Source: Caenorhabditis remanei
Lineage: Eukaryota > Nematoda > Chromadorea > Rhabditida > Rhabditidae
DNA: 64,000 nucleotides
NCBI RefSeq assembly: GCF_010183535.1
Contig: NC_071329.1
Span: forward strand, 16,692,879 to 16,756,878
Reading direction: 5' to 3'
Shown: piece by piece, positions 32,512 to 43,969 of the stretch
Position numbering within the stretch: position 1 is the stretch's first letter
Layout of the letters: every line of letters begins with the position of its first letter
Program-made: the position numbers and the translations under genes
Notes under the pieces: generated by a model
The model's database searches: none
The model's input: the letters and a program-made list of their open reading frames with translations, nothing else
Told to the model about the DNA's origin: nothing

Positions 32512-34096
32512 ATGTCCGACTCTGAAATGTCCGATGAGAATGAATCTGATGAAGGAGCGGAAGAAAAGCAGGAATTCTCAATTCGACACACTTTCGAGAA
32601 ACCATTGGAAATGAAAATGGATGACGTTATATCCGCAAATGTCGAGAATCATTTGGGTATTCCATGGTTAGTGCTTTCTTGTATTATTATTTTATTCTTT
32701 TTCTGTTTTATTAGCTACAAGCTCGGCACAGTTCTTACAACTGTGCTCCACCGAAATTCCCTTGAAAAGTGTCTATTTTTTCTGAGTCTTCTAATTTCTC
32801 ACGTTTTTTTCTTTGGTTTCGGTAGAGCGCGGTTGTGAGAAGCGTGCCGTGTTAATATTATCAAGTTGAAAACTGAAGTCATCGTAATTCCGAAATAGTA
32901 TTTGAACGCTATGTATCATGCATTTCAGGAAGCTCGTTTTGGATAAAACTGGAGAGGACGAGCTGACAATACAGTTGGATTGTCTCAAGCCAGATTGTGC
33001 AACCGGGTGGATCATCAACACATGTGTAATAGTAAGCCTTATCAATGCGACAGAGAAAAAGGAACAGGAACAGGATACATTAGACTTTCAATTTACTCAT
33101 CTCGACCACTTTCTTCCCTTGTATGAATTTAAAAAAGATATAGTAAAGGAAAACTTGACTGATGGAAACATCGTAGTGGAAGTCACCGTCACTATCAATG
33201 AACAAGAAACGTTCAAACGCTTGCTAAGAAGTTTCACAAGTGCAGAAGCAGTGGAAACATCGGATGTTACTCTTGTGGCGAAAGGAGTGCAGTTTCATGT
33301 CGTGAAGATGGTTAGTTGATCACATCCTTCAAAATCAGTATCTCCAAAATACATTTTACAGTATCTTGCCACTCATTGCGAGTATTTCAAATCAATGTTT
33401 TCGGGAAAATTCAGCGAAAAGAAGAAACAAGAGATCGAACTTAAGGATGTTGATCCATATCACCTGCAATGTTTCCTTGAGTTGATTTATGGAGAACTCC
33501 CAATTAGTGGTAAGAGTAATACATAGAATACTGGTATTCAACACAGTTTTCAGATCACAACATCTCAGGACTATTTGCTTTAGTGGACATGTTCATTGCT
33601 GAATCAGCACGCCGCCGATGTATCAAGTATCTCGAGGAAGAAACACAACTTCCGCTGAGAAAGAGACTTGAACTGTCGTTTAAGTATCAAATGGAAGACT
33701 TAAAAGTGGGTAGTTTGACATTGAAAAAAACCTAACATGTGTCAGAAATACCTTTGATTTAAATTTGTTTTTCGCGGTATTTTGGAAAGGCGCTGCGTGC
33801 GCCACTGTTTCGAAACCCTACCGCAACCCTAAGATTCGCGTTTGTCAAATGTGGGCCAGAGGCATTTCCGGCGATTCTCTGCTTGTTAATCAGTATAAAA
33901 TCGCAAATTTCAGCGAATGTTCCTCGAGGATATCAAAACCGCAAATCTACTCGAAAAATGTCTGCCAGATGATCCGGGAGAAATGCCTCACGATCTTCTT
34001 ACTGCTCTCATGGTGAAGTCAATGGAACTACACCGAACTAGAACAGCTCCGATCTTCAAACCAAAACGTGCCCCGAAAAGAAAGATGGATGATTAA
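32512..34096 (+). CDS. MATH-BTB protein with acidic N-terminus (copy 1)
   Basis: It starts MSDSEMSDENESDEGAEEK at 32,512 after TTTTTCAGACA. A divergent MATH follows (FSIRHTFEKPLEMK ... VENHLGIPW ... TSDVTLVAKGVQFHVVKM), then BTB (YLATHCEYFKSMFSGKFSEK ... ELIYGELPIS ... ALVDMFIAESARRRCIKYL). A tail with FLEDIKTANLLEKCLPDD ends in a basic patch (APIFKPKRAPKRKMDD) and TAA at 34,094. The basic C-terminus could act as a nuclear signal (inference). The first intron (about 32,668-32,927) holds a MITE absent from copy 2. It differs from the other BATH genes in having the acidic head and basic tail. Confidence 0.88.
32720..32857. mobile_element. intronic mariner-like MITE (TTAGCTCGGCAC family)
   Basis: GCTCGGCACAGTTCTTACAA on the left and a paired GGTTGTGAGAAGCGTGCCG on the right, same family as 23,028-23,133. 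The equivalent intron of the paralog at 52,633 continues from CTAGCTACA without it. Confidence 0.75.
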
Positions 34097-34289
34097 CTCT
34101 CTTGTGATCCCTCACCTTTTCTATGTCCCTTCTTATCAATATCATCTCAATGTTGTTCGATTTTCAATTAATTCTGTTTTCCACTGTGCAATCTTGTTAA
34201 CCTATTGTACCAATGATTTACAATCTCACTTCACAAATTTGTTGAATAAATATTTTCCTTAATCATCTTGTCTTTTTTCATAATATTGA

Positions 34290-34470
34290 CATAAAAACCA
34301 TCATGAACCTTCTCAAGGAAGCATCGCAAGTGGTATGGATCAACATTCTTAAGTTCGATCTCTTGTTTCTTCTTTTCGCTGAATTTTCCGGAAAACATTG
34401 ATTTGAAATAACTCGTGATCAACTAACCATCTTCACGACACTGCTTCTGCACTTGTGAAACTTCTTAGTT
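34290..34470 (-). pseudogene. inverted BTB fragment of the acidic MATH-BTB gene
   Basis: Minus-strand reading SYFKSMFSGKFSEKKKQEIE... matches BTB of the gene just upstream. The preceding bases keep CTAAGAAGTTTCACAAGTGC and GTGAAGATGGTTAGTTGATC from its MATH end and intron. Parts of both are deleted. It lies in inverted orientation 0.2 kb past the parent, at the left edge of the big palindrome. Confidence 0.75.
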
Positions 34471-34589
34471 AAAAACAGTCTTTTAATCAAAATAGTATTG
34501 TCGTCGTCATTTGTGGCGCATTGTTTACAAACACCGTTAAAATACACACCCCTATCGTTTTAGCGGCCCGACCCCCTTTAAGTCCGAAG

Positions 34590-34910
34590 AGGATCAGACA
34601 AAACAGAGAGGAAAAATACTTGAGACAACAAGAACAAAAAAATGAACGAAGCGAAGTAAAGAATCAAGAAGAGAACCTACTCTAATGACACAGTGGGAGA
34701 GGAGACGTCCGTTAGAATGCTATTTTCCCATAGATGACGTCGCGACGTGGATTTGTGTGGTCTGCTAGATTATCTCTCATTGTGTCTTGTAATTAACACG
34801 TCACACTGCACAAATAGTGACAAATCGTCAATGTCGTTGTCCACTGCACACAGACCTAACCCAAGACAGCTGTGCTAATTGGTGGAGGCATGCCGAAAGC
34901 TTAAATCAAG
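34590..34910. repeat. dispersed 200-320 bp module, copy 1
   Basis: Shared marks: CCCATAGATGACGTCG.GACGTGG, TTGTGTGGTC.GCT, TTAACACGTCACACTGCACA, AATAGTGACAAA, CACACAGACCT.ACCCAAGA. Other copies are at 40,372-40,670 (inverted), 51,390-51,695 and 55,215-55,410. No coding function seen. Confidence 0.75.
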
Positions 34911-35309
34911 AAGGGAAGAGGAAATGGATCCCCGAACCTATCAAAATTAAACTCTTGAAAAATATTCAAGGGTGGTCTGGTTGCTCATTGGTGCCAGAAG
35001 ACGATAATGATGATGTGCTAGTTCTAACAATTTGTTGAAACATTGTCTGTTCCCTTGTTTATGTTATGATTTTAGATGTTTTAGATGTGTTTAATTGTAA
35101 TTATATGTAGTACACTTTTCAGTTAGCTCGATAGATCATATTGACCTATAATTCAAATCACTTGCATAGAAATTTGATTTATTTGATTTATTTATATAAG
35201 CAAACAAAAAAGGTGGCGAAATTTTTGAAAACTCAGGTATTGTTCAAGAACAAAAGGAATAAAAAATGAAAAAACAAATCATTTGAAAGCTTTAGCACAT
35301 AGTGCGACT

Positions 35310-36778
35310 TCATTCCCTTTCGATGATTCGAGCCCTGAAAATCCAGTTATCGGGGTATGAGAACTCCCATTGGTCTCTAGAGCAAGGCTCTTCTTTTGGC
35401 TCGTAAAGTACTTCCAGTATGTTACCATTTCTTGTTGGAATTGAAGCATATCTGAAAATTCTATGATTTTAACACAATTTTATGAACATATCTTATAGTC
35501 ATACCGATCTTTCCTCTTCGTTTCCTCCCAGCGTTTTGTCATCATTTGAAATAGAGCATTCACTGGCTTCACTTCTTGTTGGATTCCAATTGAAAAACAA
35601 CTTCCAACTGATCGGTCATTGTTCCGCCAGTTCTGCACAAGTTCAAAGTAATCCTCAGCAGTAAACTCTGGATCAGAAATAACTAAAGAAATCAAATGAT
35701 TGGGAAGATTGATGAGAGCTGCAATCATTTCTCGTCGACGGCTCGTATGTTGAATGATTAACTTTTTCGCATTTTGAATAAAAGGATATTCGAGATCGCT
35801 TTCTCGATAAACATGTATTTGAATTTCAGCCAGTGATACGCATTCTGGATCAATCATCGAAATAACACCATCATAAGGACCTCTCAAACCACGCGAACTG
35901 GAGAGATACTTCATCTTGACCTGGAAACCAACTGGAAGCCTTAGAACTGTCTGAAATGTATCGAGTTGAAATTTCAAAACTTTCAGTGTTGAGCGTCTTC
36001 CTCCAAATAAAAACGTGTTCAATCGTTTCACAGCTTCATACAATTTCATTCTATACGGAAGACGATGAATTTGCTTTCCACTCGGAGAGTGAACAGTCAG
36101 CTGAATGTAGCATGTATACGGTGGTTCGCGATTGTAGCGACGGCATTCGAAAGGCAAAAAATCAGTCCGTGAATAATCCAAATCTGTTTTTAAACTTTCT
36201 ACTGGACGCTTCATAGTTGCTTCCAGCCTTAAGAATTCCATCATATCTTCATATCTGTATAAATCCTCTTCAGGATCTTCTTCGATTTTTTCTGGGTTGT
36301 TCAGAAGGAATATTGCTTTCTCATAACGGTTGATTTCAGCTTCTAAAGCTCGTTCTCGTCTTAGTGTGTCGTAATGAATTACATCTCTCAAATCTCCCAG
36401 CAGAACGTCTCCCGGATTCAAAACTGAATGACCTGGAGAAATTTGGAATCCATATCGATCTATATCATGCTTAGCTCCGCCCTTGTCGTTATCATCCTGA
36501 ATCAGTTTGGGAACTTCTTCTCCTGAATTGTATTCTCGATAAATTCCAAATCGATAGATGTGATCGTTGACAATGGTCCGAATCTCATCGAGATCTAGAT
36601 ACCTAATTTTGAGAGGCACGACTTTGTCGACGAAACGGATTGATGGTAGTCGATGGGAGATTCGAAATCTAAAAGAAGAATTGAGAAATTGATTTGAAAA
36701 AATAAATTACCTAACGTTTGCATCCATATTTAGAAGGACGGCTTTCAAACTTTCATACTGTAGTGGTTTGTGATTCAT
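35310..36778 (-). CDS. DUF3557-type nematode protein (left palindrome copy)
   Basis: Three exons. Exon 1 (MNHKPLQYESLKAVLLNMDA) starts at 36,778 a few bases after TTTTCAG. The large exon 2 carries the family body: ISHRLPSIR, VVPLKIRYLDL, YRFGIYREYNSGEEVP, DRYGFQISPGHSVLNPGD, FECRRYNREPPYTCYIQL, FGGRRSTLK, LRLPVGFQV. Exon 3 (YASIPTRNGNILEVLYEPK...ARIIERE) ends at 35,310. About 440 residues. The N-terminal leucine-rich stretch (LQYESLKAVLL...) looks F-box-like to me. Function is unknown. The domain name is given from memory of the Pfam family. Confidence 0.75.
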
Positions 36779-38372
36779 CTTGCAATCTGAAAAGTGGATT
36801 TCTTTAGAAATGTGAATAACTATCTATCAAGCAAGAGAATGCAATCCCCGCAAGACATGGAAAATGACTATGGACAACAGCCACAATAATGGTGGAAGGC
36901 TCTGGAGGGGACGCCCCGTTTAGTAAATCTCCTGCAATAATGATGAGAACAAGAACAGATGACAATTATCCCTTGTGTGCAGAAACACCTTCTGTTTAGG
37001 GAGAGGTACAATAGAGATTAATAGAGAAAGATGATGTATCGGGGTGTAATCCGTGGGGTAGAGTGTTTATGGATGACAGATTTACGGCCTCCAGCAGTGC
37101 CCTATCAATCCACTGCGCACACTACTTCGAGAGGGTTTCTGCAGAAGGCAGTGAGATTTTGAACGTATCTCAATTCTAGAACGAAAATGACGAACGAAAT
37201 GACGGGCTGCAAAATTTCTTGTTGTGGTTAGTCCCGGAGTCGAAAAAGTGTTTGGGGAAGACTGTTCTGCATATTTAGGTATGGTAACATTTAATGAGTT
37301 ACAATGATCTGTCGCGCTGTCGGCGCTTTTGATGTGGACATTCGGACATGACGAATATATTTAATGTTAATGAGCGTTTGGTTCAAATTCGCGAGAAATC
37401 CCCAAAATCCAAAATCCAATCAAAAATCCAAAGATGTATGAAAGACTCATAGGACTCATAACCAACCCAGACGAATTGGCGGTGTACAGTAATAAAGATT
37501 TACGTCTGACACAATAATTGCCCGATTTTTCATGAGATTAGGTGCGATACAAATCATCATTCCCATGAGGGGTCTATTGGCTTATGGCGGTAAATACGTG
37601 GAGTGTTATCACCTGTTGTCCGAATAGCATGTAAAAGTCTATGTGGCTTGGACACGCTGTTAGTCAATCCAAGAGGCTCCGCCTTTGAGTAAAGTACACA
37701 GTTGAGAGTATACAAAGAGAGAGGCTAATGGGGATTCCTTAGCATTCATACCAAGACTACATGTGTTAGTGGTCAATTCATATTACTATTTTTACTAAAT
37801 TCTTGTTTCTGATTTTTAATTATTGGACAAAAGTCATCCAAAAACGGTCTTCGACAAACTCCAAGCCGAGAATCCTGAAAGGTTAGTTATTAAAGTTTGT
37901 CTCCCCCAAACACTTTTTCGACTCCGGGACAATCCGCAAAGAAACATTTCGTTTGCTGACTAGAATTGAGATACGTTTAAAATATCACGGCCTCCTGCAG
38001 AAACCCTCTCAAAGTAGTGTCCGCAGTGGATTGAGGAGGCCGTGAATCTGTCATCCATTAACACTCTACCCCACGGATTACCCCCGATACATTATCTTTC
38101 TCTCATAATCTCTAGTGTGTCTCTCCCTAAACAGAAGGTGTTTCTGCACACAAGGGATAATTGTCATCTGTTCTTGTTCTCATCATTATGGCAGGACATT
38201 TACTCAACGGGGCGGTGCAATCCTCTCCCTCCAAAACCTTCTATCGTTATTGTGGCTGTTCATAGTCATTTTCCATTTCTTGCCAGGTTTGGAACGTAAT
38301 TTTTCTTTACATTCTTTCACATTATAGATAGTTATTCACATTTTTAAATAAATTCATTTTCTAGATTGCAAG
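36779..38372. promoter_or_regulatory. divergent promoter and spacer of the palindrome
   Basis: The two arms meet here. A block with GATGTATCGGGG, GTGTAATCCGTGGGGTAGAG and GGATGACAGAT lies upstream of both divergent genes. It is repeated upstream of the related gene at 43,970-45,437 and as a leftover at 43,490-43,660. The spacer between the arms is about 37,270-37,885. No gene is supported inside it. Confidence 0.6.
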
Positions 38373-39838
38373 ATGAATCACAAACCACTACAGTATGAAA
38401 GTTTGAAAGCCGTGCTTCTATATATGGATGCAAACGTTAGGTAATTTATTTTTTCAAATCAATTTCTCAATTCTTCTTTTAGATTCCGAATCTCCCATCG
38501 ACTACCATCAATCAGATCCGTCGAAAAAATCGTGCCTCTCAAAATTAGATATCTATATCTCGATGAGTTTCTGACCATTGTCAATGATCACATCTATCGA
38601 TTTGGAGTTTATCGAGAATACAATTCAGGAGAAGAAGTTCCCAAACTGATTCAGGATGATAACGACAAGGGCGGAGCTCAGCATGATATAGATCGATATG
38701 GATTCCAAATTTCTCCAGGTCATTCAGTTTTAGATCCGGGAGACGTTCTGCTGGAAGATTTGAGAGATGTAATTCATTACGACACACCTGAACAAGAACG
38801 CGCTTTAGAAGCTGAAGTTAACCGATTTGAGAAAGCAATATTTCTTCTGAACAACCCAGAAGAAGTCGAAGACCCGCCTGAAGAGTATGAAAACGATGAT
38901 GCAGCGATTGAGGCCTTGATGTTAGCAGATGCCATGAAATTGCCATTGGAAAGTTTAAAAACACATTTGGAATATTCACGGACTGATTTTTTGCCTTTCG
39001 AATGCCGTCGCTACAATCGCGAACCACCGTATACATGCTACATCCAGCTGACTGTTGACTCGCCGAGTGGAAAGCGTATTCATCGTCTTCCGTATAGAAA
39101 GAAACTGTATGAAGTTGTGAAACGGTTCAACACACTTTTATTTGGTGGAAGACCCTCAACACTGAAAGTGTTCAGATTTCAACTCGAGACATTTCAGACA
39201 GTTCTGAGGCTTCCAGTTGGTTTTCAGGTCAATATGAAGTATCTCTCCAGTTCGCGTGGTTTTAGAGGTCCTTACAATGGTGTTATTTCGATGATTGATC
39301 CAGCATGCATATCACTGGCTGAAATTCAAATACATGTTTATCGAGAAAGCGATCTCGAATATCCTTTTATTCGAAGTGCGAAAAAGTTAATCATTCAACA
39401 TACGAGCCGTCGACGAGAAATGATTCCAGCTCTTATTAATCTTCCTAATCATTTGATTTCCTTGGTTTGTACTGATCCAGAGTTTACTGCTGAGGATTAC
39501 TTTGAACTTGTGCAGAACTGGCGGAACAATGACCGACCAGTTGGAAGTTGTTTTTCAATTGGAATCCAACAAGAAGTGAAGCCAGTGAATGCTCTATTTC
39601 AAATGATGACAGAACGCTGGGAGGAAACAAAAAGAAACGATAGGTATGACTAGAAGACATGTTTTTAAAATTGTGTTAAAATCATAGAATTTTCAGATAT
39701 GCTTCAATTCCAACAAGAAATGGTAACATACTGGAAGTACTTTACGAGCCAAAAGAAGAGCCTCGCTCTAGAGACCAATGGGAGTTCTTATACCCCGATA
39801 ACTGGATTTTCAGGGCTCGAATCATCGAAAGGGAATGA
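38373..39838 (+). CDS. DUF3557-type nematode protein (right palindrome copy)
   Basis: Three exons with the same splice points as the inverted copy. It starts MNHKPLQYESLKAVLLYMDA at 38,373, after TTTTCTAG and ATTGCAAG. Family marks include VVPLKIRYL-like KIVPLKIRYLYL, YREYNSGEEVP, DRYGFQISPGHSVLDPGD, a Glu/Asp-rich loop (PPEEYENDDAAIEALML) that differs from the left copy, FECRRYNREPPYTCYIQL and LRLPVGFQV. The last exon ends ARIIERE with TGA at 39,836. Open throughout. The Glu/Asp-rich loop matches the third copy at 44 kb instead of its palindrome partner, so sequence has been exchanged among the three. Confidence 0.76.
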
Positions 39839-40190
39839 AGTCGCACTATGTGCTAAAGCTTTCAAATGATTTGCTTTTTCATTCTTTTTATTCCTTCTGT
39901 TTTCGAACAATACCACGAAATGAGTTTTCAAAGCTTTCGTTACATTTTTTGTTTACTCAATCAATCAAATAAATAAATCTAATTTTTATGCAAGTGATTT
40001 GAAGTGATTGTTTTTTGAAAAAACCATATTGAAAAAATGCGCAGACGGGTTTGAAATATAACAATTTTTTTGTTAACTACTGAAGTCATTGGAGGACAAG
40101 ATTTAAAAGGTAGTGATACTACATATAATTACAATTAAACACATCTAAAACATCTACAAACATAACATCAACAAGGGAACAGACAATGTT

Positions 40191-40349
40191 TCAACAAATT
40201 GTAAGAACTAGCACACCATCATTATCGTCTTCTGGCACCAATGAGCAACCAGACCACCCTTGAATCTTTTTCAAGAGTTCAATTTTGATGGCTGGCCACT
40301 TGTTCGGCGATCCATTCCCTCTTCCCTTCTTGATTTGAGCTTTCGGCAT
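40191..40349 (-). CDS. 52-residue small ORF, possible gene or last exon
   Basis: Minus strand, ATG at 40,349, TGA at 40,191. It reads MPKAQIKKGRGNGSPNKW..., then IELLKKIQGWSGCSLVPED, and ends VLVLTIC. Composition is protein-like, with a basic start and a hydrophobic end. The counterpart in the left palindrome arm (about 34,878-35,040) has CAA changed to TAA at codon 5 and a 10-bp deletion, so it is broken there. It directly follows an inverted dispersed module, whose end supplies the ATG context. I do not recognise it. It could equally be a chance frame. Confidence 0.35.
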   Translation of the reverse strand: MPKAQIKKGRGNGSPNKWPAIKIELLKKIQGWSGCSLVPEDDNDGVLVLTIC

Positions 40350-40371
40350 GCCTCCGCCAATTAGTACAGCT

Positions 40372-40670
40372 GTCTTGGGTTAGGTCAGTGTGCAGAGGAC
40401 AACGACATTGATGATTTGTCACTATTTGTGCAGTGTGACGTGTTAATTAAAAAACACAATGAGAGATAATCTAGCAGACCACACAAATCCACTTCGCGAC
40501 GTCATCTATGGGAAACTAGCATTCTAACGGACGTCTCCTCTGTCACTGTATCATTAGAGTAGGTTCTCTTCTTTGTTCTATTTACTTCGCTTTGTTCATT
40601 TTTTTTGTTTTTGTTGTTTGTATTTTTCCTCTCTGTTTTGTCTGCTCCTCCTTGGACTTAAAGGGGGTCG
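40372..40670. repeat. dispersed module, inverted copy 2
   Basis: Reverse complement of the block at 34,590-34,910: TTTGTCACTATTTGTGCAGTG, GTGTTAATTAA, CCACTTCGCGACGTCATC and TTCTCTT.TTTGTTCT are seen. Confidence 0.7.
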
Positions 40671-41298
40671 GGCAGCTCAAACGACAGGGGTGTGTATTTT
40701 GACGTAACGGTGTTTGCACACAATGCGCCACGAATGACGACGACAATACTATTTTGCTTAAAAGACTGTTTATAACATACTTGCAAGCTGAGCCGGCGCG
40801 TAGCCCGCTTAAAACGAAATATGATGAGCTGATATATATATACCAAAATGTAGATCTCAACGAGTTCTGCGTCTGTGATCTATTAGGGACCGGATGGCGA
40901 ATCGGGGATATTTATCAGATCATAAAATTCAGTTTCAACCGTTTCTTCCCGATTAGCATGTATGCTAAAAATAAAAGTTGTGACACTTCTACCTCACTGT
41001 AAAAATAAGCAGCATGTAGAGTGTGCCCATTGTGTCACGGATTGTCCGACAATGTTTCCTTTCTGCGTATTTTGCATAGAAAAACTAATAATAAAGCAAA
41101 AATAAAGCTAACCTCTTGCGCAGATCTCTGCCAGTCCCAATCCCACCCATCACGTAAAACTGTGACTTCTCTTTTTTATTGATTGTCTCTCTATCCCCTG
41201 ATTTTTTCCTCTGTGCTGTGTGTTCAACATATTTTTGGCTTGATTTTTCCATTCATGACTATATTCCTCCTTTTAACACTTATTTTCCAGATATCAAC

Positions 41299-42753
41299 AT
41301 GAATACCCTTCCACTGCAATATCAAAGTCTGAAATCAGTTCTCTTATATATGGATCCAAATGTCAGGTGAGTTTATTAGTTGTTAAAAGCGTTTTTCAAA
41401 ATAATCTGTTTATACTTTCAGATTTAAAATTTCTCACCGCCTCCCATCCATTAGCTCAACAGATAAAGTGGTGCCTCTGCGAATCGAAAAATTAGATTTA
41501 GGAGATCTAACCACGACAGTAAACCAAACTACATACAAATTAGGGATCTATCGAGAATACAAAGAAGGAGAAAAAATAACTTTTAGAACTCAGAGGTACA
41601 ATGAGTTCGGAGGATTTCCTCGCGATTTCGATCGATTTGGATTTGAAATATTTCCTGGGCACAATGTATTGGATCCTGGAGACGTTTCACTGCCATGCCC
41701 ATATAGTCTCGTAAGACAAGTAGAAAGGGATACGGTGCATATTGAACGGATGTATAAAACTCGCTTAACGTTTTATGAAGATGTTCTAGAAACTCGTCTG
41801 GGATCAGAGAAGATAGAGATTCCTGACGAAGAAGATGATGACGCAATTATGAAGCGGTATTATTTGAGCCTCCCTATTAAGGAACTGGAGAGACATATCG
41901 GAGAGATACACGAAGATCTTCAGCCGTTTGAATGTCGTCGGTTCAACCTGAAACCACCATTTGTATGTTACATTATGTTGACAATAACTTCTAAGAGTCA
42001 CAAACAAGTATCTCGGATACCATACAATATGAAGTTGCATGAAGCCATGAAGGCCTTGAATAGCTTCTTATTTGGAGGAAGACGTCAATCAATTCAAGTC
42101 CAGAACTTACAGTTTGCTATCAATGAGACTATTCTGAGACTGCCAATTGGTTTCAAAATTAAATTAGAACAACTCAAAGGATTGAATAATTTGGCAATGC
42201 GACATGATGCTATACTGTCAATGCTTGATAAGAAATCCTTCCCTTTAAAGAGTGTCAGCTTCTTTGCGGACGACGAAACAGATTTTCAATTTTTGGATGT
42301 GGGGAAAACAACGAGTCTTACAGCGATGGATGTTAACCCAGAGATTGACCTATTCTCTATTCTGAAGACACTTTCCAACCAACGAGTTAACTTGAGTTTT
42401 TACGATTCAGATTTTGGAATCGGGGAGTATCTTGGTCTAGTTCAGAGTTGGATAGAAAATGAACGACCGATAGGAACCTGCTATTCGTTCGGAATAGTAG
42501 AAGAAAACACGGCACGTCAAATATTGAAACTAGTCAGGGCAAATGTGGAGAGAGCGAAAAGAAGCAAAAGGTATGATTCCTAGATCGATCATCCAGACAA
42601 CATTTATTTTTCAGATGTGTCTCGATTCCTATCAGGAATTCTGCAAGATTGGAGCTCTATTACATCCCAATGAAATCTCTGAATGACTCGGAGCAAGAGG
42701 AATTTATGTGGTTTTATGATTGGGTTCTGAAGATGAGAGTTGTTCGCTTTTAA
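41299..42753 (+). CDS. DUF3557-type nematode protein
   Basis: Three exons (41,299-41,366; 41,422-42,570; 42,615-42,753) give 451 residues. It starts MNTLPLQYQSLKSVLLYMDP after TTTTCCAGATATCAAC. Body: ISHRLPSISSTDK, VVPLRIEKLDLGDL, YKLGIYREYKEGEK, DRFGFEIFPGHNVLDPGD, FECRRFNLKPPFVCYIML, FGGRRQSIQ, LRLPIGFKI. The last exon CVSIPIRNSARLELYYIPMK ends RVVRF with TAA at 42,751. The closest relative is the inverted copy at 48,357-49,812. No defects seen. Confidence 0.78.
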
Positions 42754-43969
42754 AAGAGACGTTCTCTCGGCCACGGGGGTTCTAATTAAATTTTTTTTCA
42801 CTCTTTGACTTCTCTTTTTTCTACACACTTTTTCATCAGAGGTTTGCCTTACATTTCAATATATTAAATCAATAAAGATTTTATCACTTTTACTTATCGT
42901 TTTTTGTAAAAGGTGGAATTTTTCGAAAAATCGAATTGAATAATGCAATAAATAATTGCTGAGTATCTTGACAATTTATATAAAACTTTAAATAATTCAG
43001 TGCAAAATAATTGTGCTAATTTTAGTTCCTGTATGTTTGTTTGATTACCGAAATGAATTATTTAATTCTAAATCTACAGTACTTTGCAAACAAAGAGCCC
43101 ATTCATCCATTGCCCACCAATTCTAGTAAAGAAGGCAACGAAGAATAAACTCTGTTTTATTAAAGTTGTATTATTGCCCTAGAAACAAACGTATTATTTG
43201 CTATTTGAATTGTCTACTTCCGCTATAGAGTTACATGATTTTTAATGAGCAACATTACAGTATCATTGTCGAATGTTCGCATTTCTAATTTTCACAAAGA
43301 CCCCAACCAGGTGCAATCGATAATGGCATCAGTCTTGTTAATCTGTTTGCACCGATTCCACTTCATAAGTTTAGCTGGAAATGCAAGTTTCATTTGGAAC
43401 TCTGTTCAAAAAACTTTTTTTATCTGCCATATCCGAAAATTGCCTTATTTGCTTGAGTTTGAATTTGCTTATTTGCTTATTTGATACGTTCAAAACCTGT
43501 CATCCATTCACAACACTCCACCTCCACGGATTACAACCCGATACATCATCTTTCTCTCATAGTCTCTATTGTGTCTCTCCCTAAACATAAGGTCTTTCTG
43601 CACACAAGGGATAATTGTCAGTTATCGTGGCTGTTGTCCGTATCGGTAAGCCACCGGCAAATGGATAATATCTTGATTGGCTTTAGTAGTGGTCTTCTAC
43701 AGAATACTACCAACACCAAGCGAAAACAACTGGAGACGACCGAGAACTTCAGAAACGGAGTCAAATCAAAAGGTAGTTATTTCATGAAGTTAGCTTTTTT
43801 CGGAACAGAAATGTTTACATTGATTTATTTCATATATTCATATAAAAAAACCAAAAAGGTAACCAAAAGCTTGGAAAACTCATTTTGTGATAGCGATCAA
43901 AAAGAGTAGGAATAGAAAACAATGAAATAGCAAACAATTTGAAAGCTTTAACTTTAGCATAGTGCTATT
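42754..43969. other. intergenic stretch with promoter leftover
   Basis: The block at about 43,020-43,140 recurs inverted near 45,990-46,095 (GTATGTTTGTTTGATTACC and its complement). The block at about 43,490-43,660 is a truncated copy of the promoter of the 35-45 kb gene group (GATACATCATCTTTCTCTCA). A plus-strand open frame here (43,481-43,909) is built from this non-coding copy and is not accepted as a gene. Confidence 0.5.

Larger units (their letters stand above)
34470..37270. repeat. left arm of a 6.3-kb imperfect palindrome
   Basis: Reverse-complement similarity to 37,885-40,775 runs through flanks, a whole gene and its promoter. Matching marks include GTGTGTATTTT...GGTGTTTG near the outer ends, ACATATAATTACAATTAAAC downstream of both genes, GGATAATTGTCATCTGTTC in both promoters, and CCCCAAACACTTTTTCGAC next to the centre. 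Some indels separate the arms. Confidence 0.8.
37885..40775. repeat. right arm of the 6.3-kb imperfect palindrome
   Basis: Reverse complement of 34,470-37,270 with indels. It contains the plus-strand copy of the gene, its promoter block, the small ORF at 40,191-40,349 and an inverted copy of the dispersed module. Confidence 0.8.
39839..41298. other. intergenic stretch with small ORF and repeats
   Basis: Up to 40,775 it is the outer part of the right palindrome arm. The rest to 41,298 holds no gene I can support. The right end TATTTTCCAGATATCAAC is the likely SL1 site of the next gene. Confidence 0.5.

Noticed and set aside
34817..35038. 73-residue plus-strand frame in the left palindrome arm
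   Set aside because: It fuses the module to the damaged counterpart of the small ORF by a different frame. The right arm does not preserve it.
35956..36216. Open frames antisense to DUF3557-type genes
   Set aside because: They are shadows of the strong sense frame. The same shadows appear in each copy.
37270..37885. Gene in the palindrome spacer
   Set aside because: No open exon with splice sites on either strand.
43481..43909. 142-residue plus-strand open frame
   Set aside because: The first part is a copy of a known promoter block and the rest lacks splice or family support.
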